Assembly (NCBI RefSeq): GCF_022049065.2
Contig: NZ_CP095743.1
Location: 1,937,001 to 2,001,000, forward strand
Source of the DNA: Niallia sp. Man26
Lineage (GTDB): Bacteria; Bacillota; Bacilli; Bacillales; Cytobacillaceae
Length of the DNA stretch: 64,000 bases
Reading direction: 5' to 3'
The position numbers and the translations under genes are program-made. Each line of letters opens with the position of its first letter. Position 1 is the stretch's first letter. This document shows positions 51,433 through 60,644 of this stretch, in pieces. The notes below the pieces were generated by a model. That model made no database searches. It was not told the origin of the DNA and was given only the letters and a program-made list of their open reading frames with translations.

Positions 51433-52633
51433 TTGCTTCCCTTCCTTCTGCTGCTTCTAACAGCTTTAATGCACTGTAAACAAATAAGTTTACGCCCTTT
51501 TCAAGGGAGTCTTCATCGATTTCAAAGCGGGCATGGTGATGAGGAAAGTCAGCCCCTTTTTGCGGATTTCCGGCACCTATATAGAAGAATGATCCTTCTG
51601 CTACTTGCTGGAATGCAGAAAAATCTTCTCCGCCCATATTTGGCTTCATTCTGTCGATCGCATCGTTGCCATACACTTCTAACACTGTTGCTTCTAACAC
51701 CTCTGTAACGCGGGCATCATTGATGACAGGTCTGTAGCCGAACTCATATTTAAAGTCGTAAGTCGCTCCATGTGCGTCCGTAATACCTTTGATGACTCTT
51801 TCCATTAGCTTTGGAACTTCCTTGCGCAAGTCTGGATCAAAGCTGCGAACTGTTCCGCATATCTCAACAGAACCTGGAATTACATTATGCGTTGTGCCTC
51901 CGACGAACTTTGTCACAGACAAAACGAGATTATCAAGAGGATCTGTGTTTCGTGAAACGATATGCTGCAGGTTTGTGACCACTTGAGAAGCAATCGCAAT
52001 CGAATCAACTGTTTGATGAGGAAGAGCAGCATGTCCTCCTTTGCCGTTGACATTAAGATAGAAGGTATCAGGTGATGCCATCATCGGTCCATAAACGATT
52101 CCGATTTTGCCGATTTCAAGTGGAGACCACAAATGGGCGCCAATTACTGTATCAACCTCGTCCATTACTCCTGCTTGGACCATTTCCTCTGCTCCACCTG
52201 GGAACAATTCTTCTGCATGCTGGAATAACAAACGGATTTCTCCTTCGATATGGCTTTTAAGGGAGGATAATACCTTTGCTGCACCTAAAAGCATGGCTGT
52301 ATGTCCATCATGACCGCAAGCATGCATCACGCCAGGATTTTGGGAAGCATATTCACTTTCGTTTTCTTCTTGTATCGGAAGTGCATCCATATCAGCGCGA
52401 ATGGCAATAACTTTGCCAGGTAGAGCTCCTATAATTCGGCCAACTACACTGGTTTTTGTCGGGCGGGTTAGTTCAATATTGCCAAATGATTTTAATTGGT
52501 CATATATATATTGAGACGTTTTTTCCTCTTCAAAGCTTAATTCTGGATGTTGGTGAAGATGGCGGCGCCATGTGACAACCTCTTCCTTCACTGCATCTAT
52601 GCTTGCTTGTATAAAAGATTTTGTTGCTTCCAT
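51425..52633 (-). CDS. M20 family amidohydrolase (N-acyl-amino-acid hydrolase type)
   Basis: 402 aa cytoplasmic zinc peptidase family M20D. Motifs: TWRRHLHQHPELSFEEEKTS, AIRADMDALPIQEENESEYA, GVMHACGHDGHTAMLLGAAK (metal ligands), LLFQHAEELFPGGAEEMV (catalytic Glu pair) and PNMGGEDFSAFQ. Relatives hydrolyse N-acetyl, hippuryl or indole-acetyl amino acids. Preceded by AAAAGGAGT. It lies 15 bp after the other M20 gene in the operon. Confidence 0.92.
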   Translation of the reverse strand: MEATKSFIQASIDAVKEEVVTWRRHLHQHPELSFEEEKTSQYIYDQLKSFGNIELTRPTKTSVVGRIIGALPGKVIAIRADMDALPIQEENESEYASQNPGVMHACGHDGHTAMLLGAAKVLSSLKSHIEGEIRLLFQHAEELFPGGAEEMVQAGVMDEVDTVIGAHLWSPLEIGKIGIVYGPMMASPDTFYLNVNGKGGHAALPHQTVDSIAIASQVVTNLQHIVSRNTDPLDNLVLSVTKFVGGTTHNVIPGSVEICGTVRSFDPDLRKEVPKLMERVIKGITDAHGATYDFKYEFGYRPVINDARVTEVLEATVLEVYGNDAIDRMKPNMGGEDFSAFQQVAEGSFFYIGAGNPQKGADFPHHHARFEIDEDSLEKGVNLFVYSALKLLEAAEGREAND

Positions 52634-52648
52634 TATGTATCACTCCTT

Positions 52649-53953
52649 TTAGTTTTCATCCAGGCTTTCAATCATGTTTTTCAATACATGCACAGATTGA
52701 ACACAATCACTAAGTGTTGTCCATTCCTCGGGATTATGGCTAATCCCTTTTCTGCTGCGAGCAAAAATCATCGCAGATGGTACATGCCTTCCTAGAACCA
52801 TCGCATCATGACCAGCACCGCTTGGTAAAAAGTACGGCTTAATGGCCATTTTTTGCAGTGATTGCTCAAGCAGTTCTTTCATGTCATCTTGTACGAGCAT
52901 CGGTGAAACTTTCAATGTTTGTTCAAACATAGTCTTGATTCCATGGCTTTCGGAAATAGCTGCAGCTTTTTCAATTGTAAGAGCAACAAGCGCATCTACT
53001 TTGTCTTCATAAATGTCACGAATATCAACAAACAACTCAACTCTGCCGGGAATAACATTGACTCCATTCGGATGAACATGCAGCTTCCCAACTGTCGCAA
53101 CCGCGGTGGAGCTTACCATTTTAGGCAAGGCAGGAATTGCCGCAAGAAGTTCACCTGCTGCTACTAACGCATCCTTTCTGTCATCCATCGGAGTGTTTCC
53201 TGCATGGCCGGCTTCTCCTGATAAAGTGATTTTCAGCCAGCTTGGACCTGCTATTCCCGAAACAATTCCGACTGGAAGATTCTCTTTTTCGAGCCGTTTT
53301 CCTTGCTCAATATGGACCTCCACATATGCTTTGATTTTAGATAAGTCCCGTTTCGCTTGAAAGAATGTATCAAGTGACAAGCCGTTATTTTCAATAACTG
53401 TTTGAAAATTGGCTCCCTCGCTGTCAACTAAGCTGAGTTGATTTTCAACATCTATGTCACCAGTCATTGCTCTGCTTCCAGTCAGACCGCCATTAAATCT
53501 TGCTCCCTCTTCATCTGAGAAGATAATCACTTCGTATGGATGAGTCGGTTTGAACCCAGTTTCCCGCCATGCTTCCACTACCTCTAACGCCGCAAGAACA
53601 CCTAACGGCCCATCAAAATGCCCCCCGTTTGGAACACTGTCAACATGGGAACCAGATAGAATTGCTGGAAGCTCCTCGCCATTACCTGCCAATCTGCCGA
53701 TGACATTGCCAGCTTCGTCTTGTTTGACAGATAAACCTGCCTCTGTCATCCAGTTAGCAACAAGCTGTTTTGCTAACTTTTCCTCTGCAGAGAAACCGAT
53801 TCGGTAAGAACCGTTTTCGTCTGTCAAACCAATCTTTGATAATTCATACAGCCTTTGCGCTATTCTTTTACCTGATATGCCCCCATGATCAAGTGTGTGA
53901 TCATAGTCAGATAACAGAAGTTCGTCCAGCCTGCTTGCTGCTGTTGTATCCAT
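52649..53953 (-). CDS. M20 family Zn-dependent hydrolase (allantoate amidohydrolase / N-carbamoyl-L-amino-acid hydrolase type)
   Basis: 434 aa. Motifs of the AllC/HyuC group: SGSHVDSVPNGGHFDGPLGV (first metal His and Asp), FSDEEGARFNGGLTGSRAMT, EVHIEQGKRLEKENLPVGIV, and the late His in PSGAGHDAMVLG. It hydrolyses N-carbamoyl amino acids or allantoate to release ammonia and CO2; which one cannot be told. The ATG at 53953 lies six bases after GGGGG; an in-frame ATG nine codons upstream has no such site. First gene of the four-gene operon, with a 16-bp inverted repeat 67-112 bp upstream. Confidence 0.9.
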   Translation of the reverse strand: MDTTAASRLDELLLSDYDHTLDHGGISGKRIAQRLYELSKIGLTDENGSYRIGFSAEEKLAKQLVANWMTEAGLSVKQDEAGNVIGRLAGNGEELPAILSGSHVDSVPNGGHFDGPLGVLAALEVVEAWRETGFKPTHPYEVIIFSDEEGARFNGGLTGSRAMTGDIDVENQLSLVDSEGANFQTVIENNGLSLDTFFQAKRDLSKIKAYVEVHIEQGKRLEKENLPVGIVSGIAGPSWLKITLSGEAGHAGNTPMDDRKDALVAAGELLAAIPALPKMVSSTAVATVGKLHVHPNGVNVIPGRVELFVDIRDIYEDKVDALVALTIEKAAAISESHGIKTMFEQTLKVSPMLVQDDMKELLEQSLQKMAIKPYFLPSGAGHDAMVLGRHVPSAMIFARSRKGISHNPEEWTTLSDCVQSVHVLKNMIESLDEN

Positions 53954-54019
53954 GCTGTACCCCCTCATAATATGTATCATTATTTAGAAATTGTAGAATA
54001 GTTTGACAATTATTAATAT

Positions 54020-54065
54020 ATCTAAAGCAGACAAATTAATCGTAAGCTTTTTGTCTGTTTTAGAT
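54020..54065 (-). promoter_or_regulatory. Inverted repeat, likely operator of the amidohydrolase-symporter operon
   Basis: ATCTAAAGCAGACAAA (54020-54035) and TTTGTCTGTTTTAGAT (54050-54065) are 16-bp arms with one mismatch, 14 bp apart. On the minus strand it lies just upstream of a possible -35 (TTGTCA). That is the usual place for an activator such as the PucR-type protein encoded next to it. Confidence 0.65.
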
Positions 54066-54105
54066 AATGCATCTTAAAAAATAGCGAATTTTTACAACTT
54101 TTAGA

Positions 54106-55875
54106 CTAGTGTTTGCCGATGCCTTTCTTTAAATAGTCAAACAAATAAATAGCAAGCTGCAGTTCAAACATTTCCTTGCCTTCAAGGTGTATGCCTAAAA
54201 TCTCTTTCACGTTTTGCAGTCTGTACTTAATCGTATTTAAATGCACAAAGCACTGCTTCGCTGTTAACGTCATATTTTGTTTATTCTCCATATATACCGC
54301 TAATGTAGACAACAAGTCAGTTCCATTTGTTTTATCATAATCAATTAGCGGACCAATCGTGCTTTTTACATATTCACGAATCTCTTCTGGCTCCTGTTTA
54401 ATAAACAAGCGATAGATGCCAAGCGATTTATAGGAAAGCACTAGTAAATCCTTACTGTTCGTTTTAATATAGTCGGAACAAATTTTTGCTTCTCTGTAGG
54501 AGCTTTGAATCTCCTTAATTTTTAAGAATAGCCTGCCGATGCCGACATGGAAGTCAAAGGATATACTTTCAACAAGTTTATCCTTTAACCCATTAAAGAA
54601 TAGGCTAAACAGTTCTGTTATTTCCTCTTCTGTTTTTCGGTCATGAATCATAACTAACACATCATATTCCATGTTCTTTTCCGAAACTAATACTTTGTAG
54701 GGCAGCTTTTTGATTTCCCGAAACAATAAGCGATGAAAATGCTGCTTCTTTCGATTTAATTCCTCAAACTCAAGGAGCTGGTTAGGAATTTGGATATTAA
54801 TGCATATATATCGATAGTTGTCAGACAGGCCGACAATGCTTTTTTGCGGTCCGGAAAATGAATCCAGCTTCTGACTTAAAAGCTGATCTAATAAGTACCC
54901 CTCATATTTATAATAATCAGAGAGCAATCTTTCCTGGCCGATAATTTCCCGCGCGAAAATATTATTGGCAAGGTCAATAGCAAGCAAGTCTAGTGTATCA
55001 AGAGAAGCTCGTTCGACGTTAAAGATTGCCAGAATGCCAATAACAATTCTGGCATCTGTTTTAATGGGAATCAGCTTTATTCTCTCTTCTTTACAATATA
55101 AACTCCCCTCATTTTGCACCTCATCATTATAAACAGTCATAATCACGTTTCTTTTAGCCGTCCCCATTGCCTCAGCCTGTGTCGAGGAAGAAGAAATAAT
55201 CTCAAAAAACTCATTATAAACACAAACCTCTTCTTTAATAAGCTGTGTGAGCGTGCCTGTAATTTCTTCTAGACCTTTTTGGTTGATTGAAGCGGTAGCC
55301 AATTCAGCATGAATTTTCTTCGATCGCTCTGTATCAGCAAAAAATTTTGCATTTTCAATCGCAATACTGGCCTGTGCGGCGAATGTTTCGAGCAGGAGAA
55401 GATGATGGTTTGTGAAATGCACGTTTTCAGAAAAACTGTCAATCGTCAATACACCAATACATTCCTCTTTAGATAAAAGGGGAGCACAAATGGTACTGAC
55501 AGGATGATAGCGGAATGCGCCAACAGCCTTTTGAAACAGACTTTTATTATCACCTCTAATATTCTCCATCCCTCTCTCTGTTTCTTTTACATGACTGAAT
55601 ATTTGTCCTTTTTTGCTCAAGAATGTTTTGCCTGTCATGCCTTCCCCAGGATGAAGTTTAATTTCCTGCAAGTATGCTAGTTCAACTCCGACACCATTTT
55701 TGGCTATAAGCCTGCCTGTCCGTTTATCATATACAAACAGCAATATAGCATCTGCACCATCTATTACATTTAACGTTTCTTTAATCAGCTGCTGGAGCAC
55801 CTTGTCCAAATCTAATGTAGATGTTAAGACTTGCGCAGCATTTATTAAGCTCAGTAATTGTTTGTCTTTATTCAT
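54106..55875 (-). CDS. GAF-domain PucR/CdaR-type transcriptional regulator
   Basis: 589 aa. N-terminal GAF domain (residues about 10-165; LTSTLDLDKVLQQLIKETLN, HPGEGMTGKTFLSKKGQIF, STICAPLLSKEECIGVLTID), a central region related to the GGDEF-like part of CdaR proteins, and a C-terminal PucR helix-turn-helix (TLAVYMENKQNMTLTAKQCF, VHLNTIKYRLQNVKEILGI). PucR-type proteins activate purine, ureide or sugar-acid catabolism genes in response to a small ligand. Its placement upstream of the amidohydrolase operon suggests it controls that operon. ATG at 55875 is placed by GGAGG ten bases upstream. No terminator follows it. Confidence 0.9.
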   Translation of the reverse strand: MNKDKQLLSLINAAQVLTSTLDLDKVLQQLIKETLNVIDGADAILLFVYDKRTGRLIAKNGVGVELAYLQEIKLHPGEGMTGKTFLSKKGQIFSHVKETERGMENIRGDNKSLFQKAVGAFRYHPVSTICAPLLSKEECIGVLTIDSFSENVHFTNHHLLLLETFAAQASIAIENAKFFADTERSKKIHAELATASINQKGLEEITGTLTQLIKEEVCVYNEFFEIISSSSTQAEAMGTAKRNVIMTVYNDEVQNEGSLYCKEERIKLIPIKTDARIVIGILAIFNVERASLDTLDLLAIDLANNIFAREIIGQERLLSDYYKYEGYLLDQLLSQKLDSFSGPQKSIVGLSDNYRYICINIQIPNQLLEFEELNRKKQHFHRLLFREIKKLPYKVLVSEKNMEYDVLVMIHDRKTEEEITELFSLFFNGLKDKLVESISFDFHVGIGRLFLKIKEIQSSYREAKICSDYIKTNSKDLLVLSYKSLGIYRLFIKQEPEEIREYVKSTIGPLIDYDKTNGTDLLSTLAVYMENKQNMTLTAKQCFVHLNTIKYRLQNVKEILGIHLEGKEMFELQLAIYLFDYLKKGIGKH

Positions 55876-55975
55876 GATGATGTATCCTCCAACCATAGCG
55901 CTAACTTTGTAAAGCACTAGTTCCTTCTATTATTTTAGAATACATATAGGTTTTCTTACAATATGCTGTTAAAGT

Positions 55976-56008
55976 AAAAACCGCCTTTTATCTGCCAAGA
56001 CGGTTTTT
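55976..56008. terminator. Terminator of the alkylsulfatase-like gene
   Basis: AAAAACCG...CGGTTTTT with inner CTT/AAG; symmetric, 10 bp after the minus-strand stop codon. Confidence 0.75.
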
Positions 56009-56017
56009 ACAAACTAA

Positions 56018-57667
56018 TTATTTCTGAAAGAAGCCAACAAACTGACTAAAGGATACTGCATCCCCAGTAAGCTGAAAACCTGCATTATTTGCCGCATCAT
56101 TTGGATTTAGAATACCTAATATAATCTCCTTCCAAATAGATGAACTTGTTGCTACCGTTATATCCGGGTTTGTTAAACATCCTTCCTGAATATCGATAAT
56201 GCCATTGCGGATGACTAAAATATGCTGCTTCTGATCGTCTGTAATGGTAAGGCTTAGGGAAAGCGCTCGATGCTCGCATTTTTCAGGCTGTAGAAGAATC
56301 GTCATTTGCTGAAAGAACGCGCGAATGGGCATTTTTTCAGCATAAGCATAAGCGGAGTGGTTGCTTCGATTGTTTAAAAATGGTACACCGTTTTGCAGCT
56401 CTTTCGCTTGAGATAGATAATAAGAGCGATTATTCGAGTTATAAGATCTTAGTCCAAGCTCTGTTAACGCACGAATCTTAACTTGCAACGCTTGATCATT
56501 TTCAGGCAATAAAGACAGCAGCATGTCCGCTAATTGTGCTGCCCACTGAAATTCACCATTTTCAACAGCATTTGTTGCTTCCTTCAGCAGCCTGTTATTT
56601 CCTCCGGCAAGATCCGCCATTTTTTGGGCAAAAGCACGGGAACTTAATTGTTCCAAATTAGAAGCATTGCCGTCAAACCATCCTAAATAACCGCTGTAAA
56701 TCGCGCGAACGGATTGGGATATGCTGCCATACAGCTCACGCAGTTCTTCGTATGAAGCTAGAGATTCTGGCAAAGAAATTTCCTCCACTAATTCATCAAC
56801 CGTTTTTCCTGCATTCATCCCGCGTACCGTGCTGTCATGAATATATTGAATCCCATCTCGGTAAATCGTTAATAATTCAGCGATTTTTTCTTTGCCATAT
56901 ACAGGTTCAGTATGACCAAGCACTAAGTATTCGGCTTGCAGCGCGCGCATTTTATCGAGAGAGTATACCCATTGCAGTACTGGCCGTGGGCTTGTTCCTC
57001 TGATCGTATACAGATTCGGAAAAGCTGGATAGTAGTTATCCGCACCAAGCAATACCTTTTCCTCTGGTAGCCAAATAAAGATTTGGTCTTCTGTTTCACC
57101 AGGAGCGGAAACTAGCTGTATAACAGTGGAGCCAAACTGCAATTTCACCGCATCTTCAAACACTGTGGTTGGCACCATTATTTTTTTTGTGCCGCTTAGT
57201 TTTAAAGCAGGTCCTAAACCACTGTATGGATAATGCTCCGGCTGAAGAAAAACGCCAAATTGTCTTGCCCCCCTTATTTCAAGTATACTATTTAACTGGT
57301 TATACTGTGTTTGAATAAAATCGAGCGTAAGCTTGTTGGCATAAATTTCTGTTTTATCGTCTGCAAAAACGGAAGCTCCGTTAATATGATCAGGATGACC
57401 ATGTGTATAAATAACAGCTATGGTTGGCAATGGCGATATTTTATCAAACTCTTTTTTTACTTCAGCAGCCGTTTCTATTCCTTCGGTTGTATCAACAATA
57501 ATATTTCCTGCATCTGTTACTATTAAAGTCGAATTCGCCAGTCCATATCCAACTGCGCAATAAATATTTTCAGTAACCTTTTCCACTCTTTTCGTAAACC
57601 GTTTTGTATGTTCCTGCAAATACATTAATGCTAGTTCTTTCTCATCCTTGCTTACACTATATTTCAT
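56018..57667 (-). CDS. Alkylsulfatase-like MBL-fold hydrolase (type III sulfatase, SdsA1/BDS1 type)
   Basis: 549 aa, no signal peptide seen. The MBL domain (residues about 30-280) has YTHGHPDHINGA (zinc ligands), DTTEGIETAAEV, APGETEDQIFIWLPEEKVLL with GADNYYPAFPN, and LVLGHTEPVYG. An all-helical dimerisation domain follows, then a C-terminal SCP2-like lipid-binding domain (about 430-549). This three-part plan is that of linear alkylsulfatases such as SdsA1. Predicted reaction: hydrolysis of alkyl sulfate esters. Twelve bases after the MFS transporter gene, in one operon. GGAGG lies seven bases before the ATG. Confidence 0.88.
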   Translation of the reverse strand: MKYSVSKDEKELALMYLQEHTKRFTKRVEKVTENIYCAVGYGLANSTLIVTDAGNIIVDTTEGIETAAEVKKEFDKISPLPTIAVIYTHGHPDHINGASVFADDKTEIYANKLTLDFIQTQYNQLNSILEIRGARQFGVFLQPEHYPYSGLGPALKLSGTKKIMVPTTVFEDAVKLQFGSTVIQLVSAPGETEDQIFIWLPEEKVLLGADNYYPAFPNLYTIRGTSPRPVLQWVYSLDKMRALQAEYLVLGHTEPVYGKEKIAELLTIYRDGIQYIHDSTVRGMNAGKTVDELVEEISLPESLASYEELRELYGSISQSVRAIYSGYLGWFDGNASNLEQLSSRAFAQKMADLAGGNNRLLKEATNAVENGEFQWAAQLADMLLSLLPENDQALQVKIRALTELGLRSYNSNNRSYYLSQAKELQNGVPFLNNRSNHSAYAYAEKMPIRAFFQQMTILLQPEKCEHRALSLSLTITDDQKQHILVIRNGIIDIQEGCLTNPDITVATSSSIWKEIILGILNPNDAANNAGFQLTGDAVSFSQFVGFFQK

Positions 57668-57678
57668 CTTATTTCCTC

Positions 57679-58929
57679 CTATTTTAAATGAATTCCCATA
57701 TTATGTTGACCTGGGATTATTTCTTTCTGAGCCGGCCTTGCAAACAATGCAAACAGGACTGCACTAATTATCAGCAGGATTGCCATCGCCTGTATATTTC
57801 CGTTAAATCCGGTAAGCGAATCACCAGATGCATCAATCACTTTGCCAAAAATTATTGGCGCAATAATACCTGAGGTTGTCGCTAATCCCATCATAATACC
57901 TGACATCAGCCCTTTTCTCTCAGGCATCAAGCTGTTTACAACTTGCGGACCGAGTGTGAAAATAAGCATAATCAGCCCGTTTTCTAAAATTAAAATAAGC
58001 GTCATAAGTGCTACAGACTCTGTTATGGTAAAAAAGAAAAATACTATCCCCGCTAACGCAGCACAAATGGATGTAAATAAAACACGGGACAGCCATATAT
58101 TTTTGCTTCTTTTGAAGATAAAGTCAGAATAAGCGGAGAGTCCGACAGACAAAATTGCTCCTGTCGCACCAGCGGTCGCTTTCATATAGCCCATTACACT
58201 TGGTGAGATTCCCTTTACTTCGGTTATGTAAGTTGGACTAAAGACAAGACTGAAGGTGATAACACTATAACCAATAAAGGCAATCATTGTTGTAAATACA
58301 AAGGTGGGTGAAAAAATGGTCTTCCTTACATCAGTCCAGACTATTTTGGTTTTTGCAGAAGTTTGTTCTACAGTGTGAGGAGCCTGGAGTCGTCCTAGCC
58401 ATAACCAGATAAAAACAAACAGCAGGCTCACACCACCTAAAAATAAAAACGTCATTTTCCAGCCTGTTTGAGTGATAAGCCAGATTAAAATCGGAACAGA
58501 GACAGCTTTTCCGACTGTATTTCCTAAATTTAGAATCGAAATAGCAAACCCTCTTGATTCTGGAGCAAACCATTTGCTAAGATGGCTGACAGCTGTTGCA
58601 AAAAACGGCCCTTCACCAGCACCTAGTAACACACGAGTCATAATTAAAAACGGTAATCCTGCGGCAAACACAGTGATGGACTGGGCAATAGTCCAAATAA
58701 TTGCCATAATCAGCAGCATCTTTTCTGTTCCAAACCGATCAGACAGAGCCGCTCCGACAATACCAGCGACAGAAAACAGCCAAAAGAATGAACTGCCCAC
58801 AATGCCCCACTGCTCATAATTGAGCTGCAAATCATTCATGATAGGAACGGCTGATAAGCCAATCACTGTTTTGTCTGCGAAATTAATGACAGCCAGTAAA
58901 AACACAGCCCCTAAAATCAACCAACGCAT
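57679..58929 (-). CDS. MFS transporter
   Basis: 416 aa, 12 membrane helices. Start MRWLILGAVFLLAVINFADK TVIG resembles the anion:cation symporter (ACS) branch (phthalate, glucarate and hexuronate permeases), as does LLGAGEGPFFATAVSHLSKW after helix 4. A loop between helices 6 and 7 is short. Probably imports an organic anion; since the next gene encodes an alkylsulfatase-like enzyme, a sulfated or organic anion is a reasonable guess. AAAGGAGG precedes the ATG. The operon is divergent from a LysR-type regulator gene. Confidence 0.9.
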   Translation of the reverse strand: MRWLILGAVFLLAVINFADKTVIGLSAVPIMNDLQLNYEQWGIVGSSFFWLFSVAGIVGAALSDRFGTEKMLLIMAIIWTIAQSITVFAAGLPFLIMTRVLLGAGEGPFFATAVSHLSKWFAPESRGFAISILNLGNTVGKAVSVPILIWLITQTGWKMTFLFLGGVSLLFVFIWLWLGRLQAPHTVEQTSAKTKIVWTDVRKTIFSPTFVFTTMIAFIGYSVITFSLVFSPTYITEVKGISPSVMGYMKATAGATGAILSVGLSAYSDFIFKRSKNIWLSRVLFTSICAALAGIVFFFFTITESVALMTLILILENGLIMLIFTLGPQVVNSLMPERKGLMSGIMMGLATTSGIIAPIIFGKVIDASGDSLTGFNGNIQAMAILLIISAVLFALFARPAQKEIIPGQHNMGIHLK

Positions 58930-59101
58930 AACTCCTTCCTCCTTTGAAGCATAATCGACAGCAATTTATGGAATCTCCCTTCTACCAATTCCGAGTAAAC
59001 CATTAAGAAAAGATTGAATAAATTATATAATGTAGTTTATGATTAATAAAATTAAACTTTTTGAAGGTAAGGTAAGGAAAACTTATAGAAGGTGGGAGTC
59101 T

Positions 59102-60007
59102 ATGAAGATTGAACAGCTTGAATATGTACTCGAAGTTGCAAAATCAGGAGCAATTTCCAAAGCATCAGAAAACCTGCATGTCACACAATCAGCTGTGAGC
59201 CAATCAATCACTGCTCTTGAAAAAGAACTGGGTGTTGTTTTGTTTCACCGTGCCAGAACAGGAACATTGCCTACCATACAAGGCAAAAAAGTAATTCAAA
59301 AGGCAGTGGAAATTTTATTAAAAGTAGAGGAATTACGCGAAGAAATAAAAGAGGACTCAAAAGATGTTCAAGGGAAGCTAACATTTGCTTCCATCCCAAT
59401 CTATATGCCCTATTTACTGGAGCCGCTCGCAGCCTTTAAAGCGGATTATCCAAATGTAGAGATTGAGATTATGGAGCAGGAAACACATGAAATAATCAAC
59501 GATATTACCCGTTTTGAACTGGACATTGGACTGATAACACTACATGATGGTCTAAAGGATAAAATGGAAAATCTTGATTTTCAGCTTCTAAATAAAGGGG
59601 AAATGAAGGTATTCGCACATAAAGATTCGGCCATTTCTGTTAATGATAGCATTGAGCCACAAGCACTCATTAATGAAACGATTGTTATGTATGACGGAGA
59701 TTATGTAAAATGGTTTGTTCAAAACTTTATTGCTGAATTTGGAAGCTTACAAATATTGTTTACATCGAATAATACGGATGTCATTAAAAAGGCCGTCATT
59801 CAAAACATGGCTATCACCTTCTCACCAGAGCTTTACAAGGAAGGAGATACTCTCCTTGTTAATCAAAACGCTATAAAAAAAATGAACATTCTGAATCACC
59901 AGCCTGTACATATCGCTTTTGGTTTTGTATATCCTAAGAAGAAGACTCCATCATTGCTTGGTAGAAAATTCATGAAATATATAGAATCAGCAATGTCTCC
60001 TAACTAA
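59102..60007 (+). CDS. LysR-type transcriptional regulator
   Basis: 301 aa. N-terminal winged helix-turn-helix (residues 1-60; MKIEQLEYVLEVAKSGAISK, NLHVTQSAVSQSITALEKEL) and a periplasmic-binding-like effector domain from about 90 (GKLTFASIPIYMPYLLEPLA). Divergent to the MFS-alkylsulfatase operon with 172 bp between, the usual arrangement for a LysR regulator of its neighbour. ATAAA-N13-TTTAT at 59018-59040 may be part of its site. The ATG at 59102 follows GGTGGGAG; the frame is open 21 codons further up but without a start signal. Confidence 0.92.
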   Translation: MKIEQLEYVLEVAKSGAISKASENLHVTQSAVSQSITALEKELGVVLFHRARTGTLPTIQGKKVIQKAVEILLKVEELREEIKEDSKDVQGKLTFASIPIYMPYLLEPLAAFKADYPNVEIEIMEQETHEIINDITRFELDIGLITLHDGLKDKMENLDFQLLNKGEMKVFAHKDSAISVNDSIEPQALINETIVMYDGDYVKWFVQNFIAEFGSLQILFTSNNTDVIKKAVIQNMAITFSPELYKEGDTLLVNQNAIKKMNILNHQPVHIAFGFVYPKKKTPSLLGRKFMKYIESAMSPN

Positions 60008-60034
60008 AAAAACACCACTCCAAAATGGAGTGAT
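60006..60034 (-). terminator. Terminator of the SleB-family hydrolase gene
   Basis: On the minus strand CATCACTCC, 5-nt loop, GGAGTGGTG, then T7. It also ends the LysR gene region on the other strand, but the T run favours minus-strand use. Confidence 0.75.
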
Positions 60035-60045
60035 GCAGGATTCAA

Positions 60046-60639
60046 TTATTTTGCAAACGTATGGTTACCAATTTTGATTGTCACTTGACGTGAGAAAATC
60101 CAATCACTTGTAGATGTTTTTGGGTTATAGAAAAACAGAGAACCTTGTCCGTAGCCTCTTGAAGCAATTGCTTCTGTTACTGCCTTTTTCGACTCTGCAT
60201 CTGCAGACTCATTTATTGCTCCATTTTGCACAGGTGTGAAGGCATAATAGCCATTGTCTTTTTGGTAGATTACATCTTTAATAGTATCAGGGAAATCTTT
60301 GTTATCCAATCTGTTTAAAATAACCGTTGCCACAGCGACTTTCCCTGCATATGGCTCACCTTTAGCTTCTGCAGATACAAGACGTGCCATTAGATCTTTA
60401 TCAGCTGCTGAGATAGTAGAGTTAGGAATAGTCAGCGATTGACCAGGAATAAGCATGTTGCTTGTAGCATCGTTTGCGCTTTTTATGCTGTTTGCTGAAA
60501 CACCAAATTTATTTGCAAGAATCCAATAAGTTTCGCCACTTTGGACAACATGATTGGTGGCGGCTTTAGACTGCGTATTAAACCCAAATAAGGAAAGGGC
60601 TACTGTTGAAACAATAAGTAGTTTCTTTAAGTTTTTCAT
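60046..60639 (-). CDS. Cell-wall hydrolase of the SleB/CwlJ family with LysM domain
   Basis: 197 aa. Signal peptide (LLIVSTVALSLFGFNTQSKA, cut after SKA), LysM domain at about residues 29-72 (HVVQSGETYWILANKFGV, LIPGQSLTIPN), then a Hydrolase_2 domain (LMARLVSAEAKGEPYAGKVA, VATVILNRLDNKDFPDTIKD, VIYQKDNGYYAFTPVQNGA). The Glu in SAEAKGEPY is the conserved catalytic acid. B. subtilis relatives are the germination enzyme SleB and YkvT. It would cleave spore-cortex or vegetative peptidoglycan. AGGAGG ten bases before the ATG is locked in a hairpin (60645-60687). Confidence 0.92.
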   Translation of the reverse strand: MKNLKKLLIVSTVALSLFGFNTQSKAATNHVVQSGETYWILANKFGVSANSIKSANDATSNMLIPGQSLTIPNSTISAADKDLMARLVSAEAKGEPYAGKVAVATVILNRLDNKDFPDTIKDVIYQKDNGYYAFTPVQNGAINESADAESKKAVTEAIASRGYGQGSLFFYNPKTSTSDWIFSRQVTIKIGNHTFAK

Positions 60640-60644
60640 AGATT

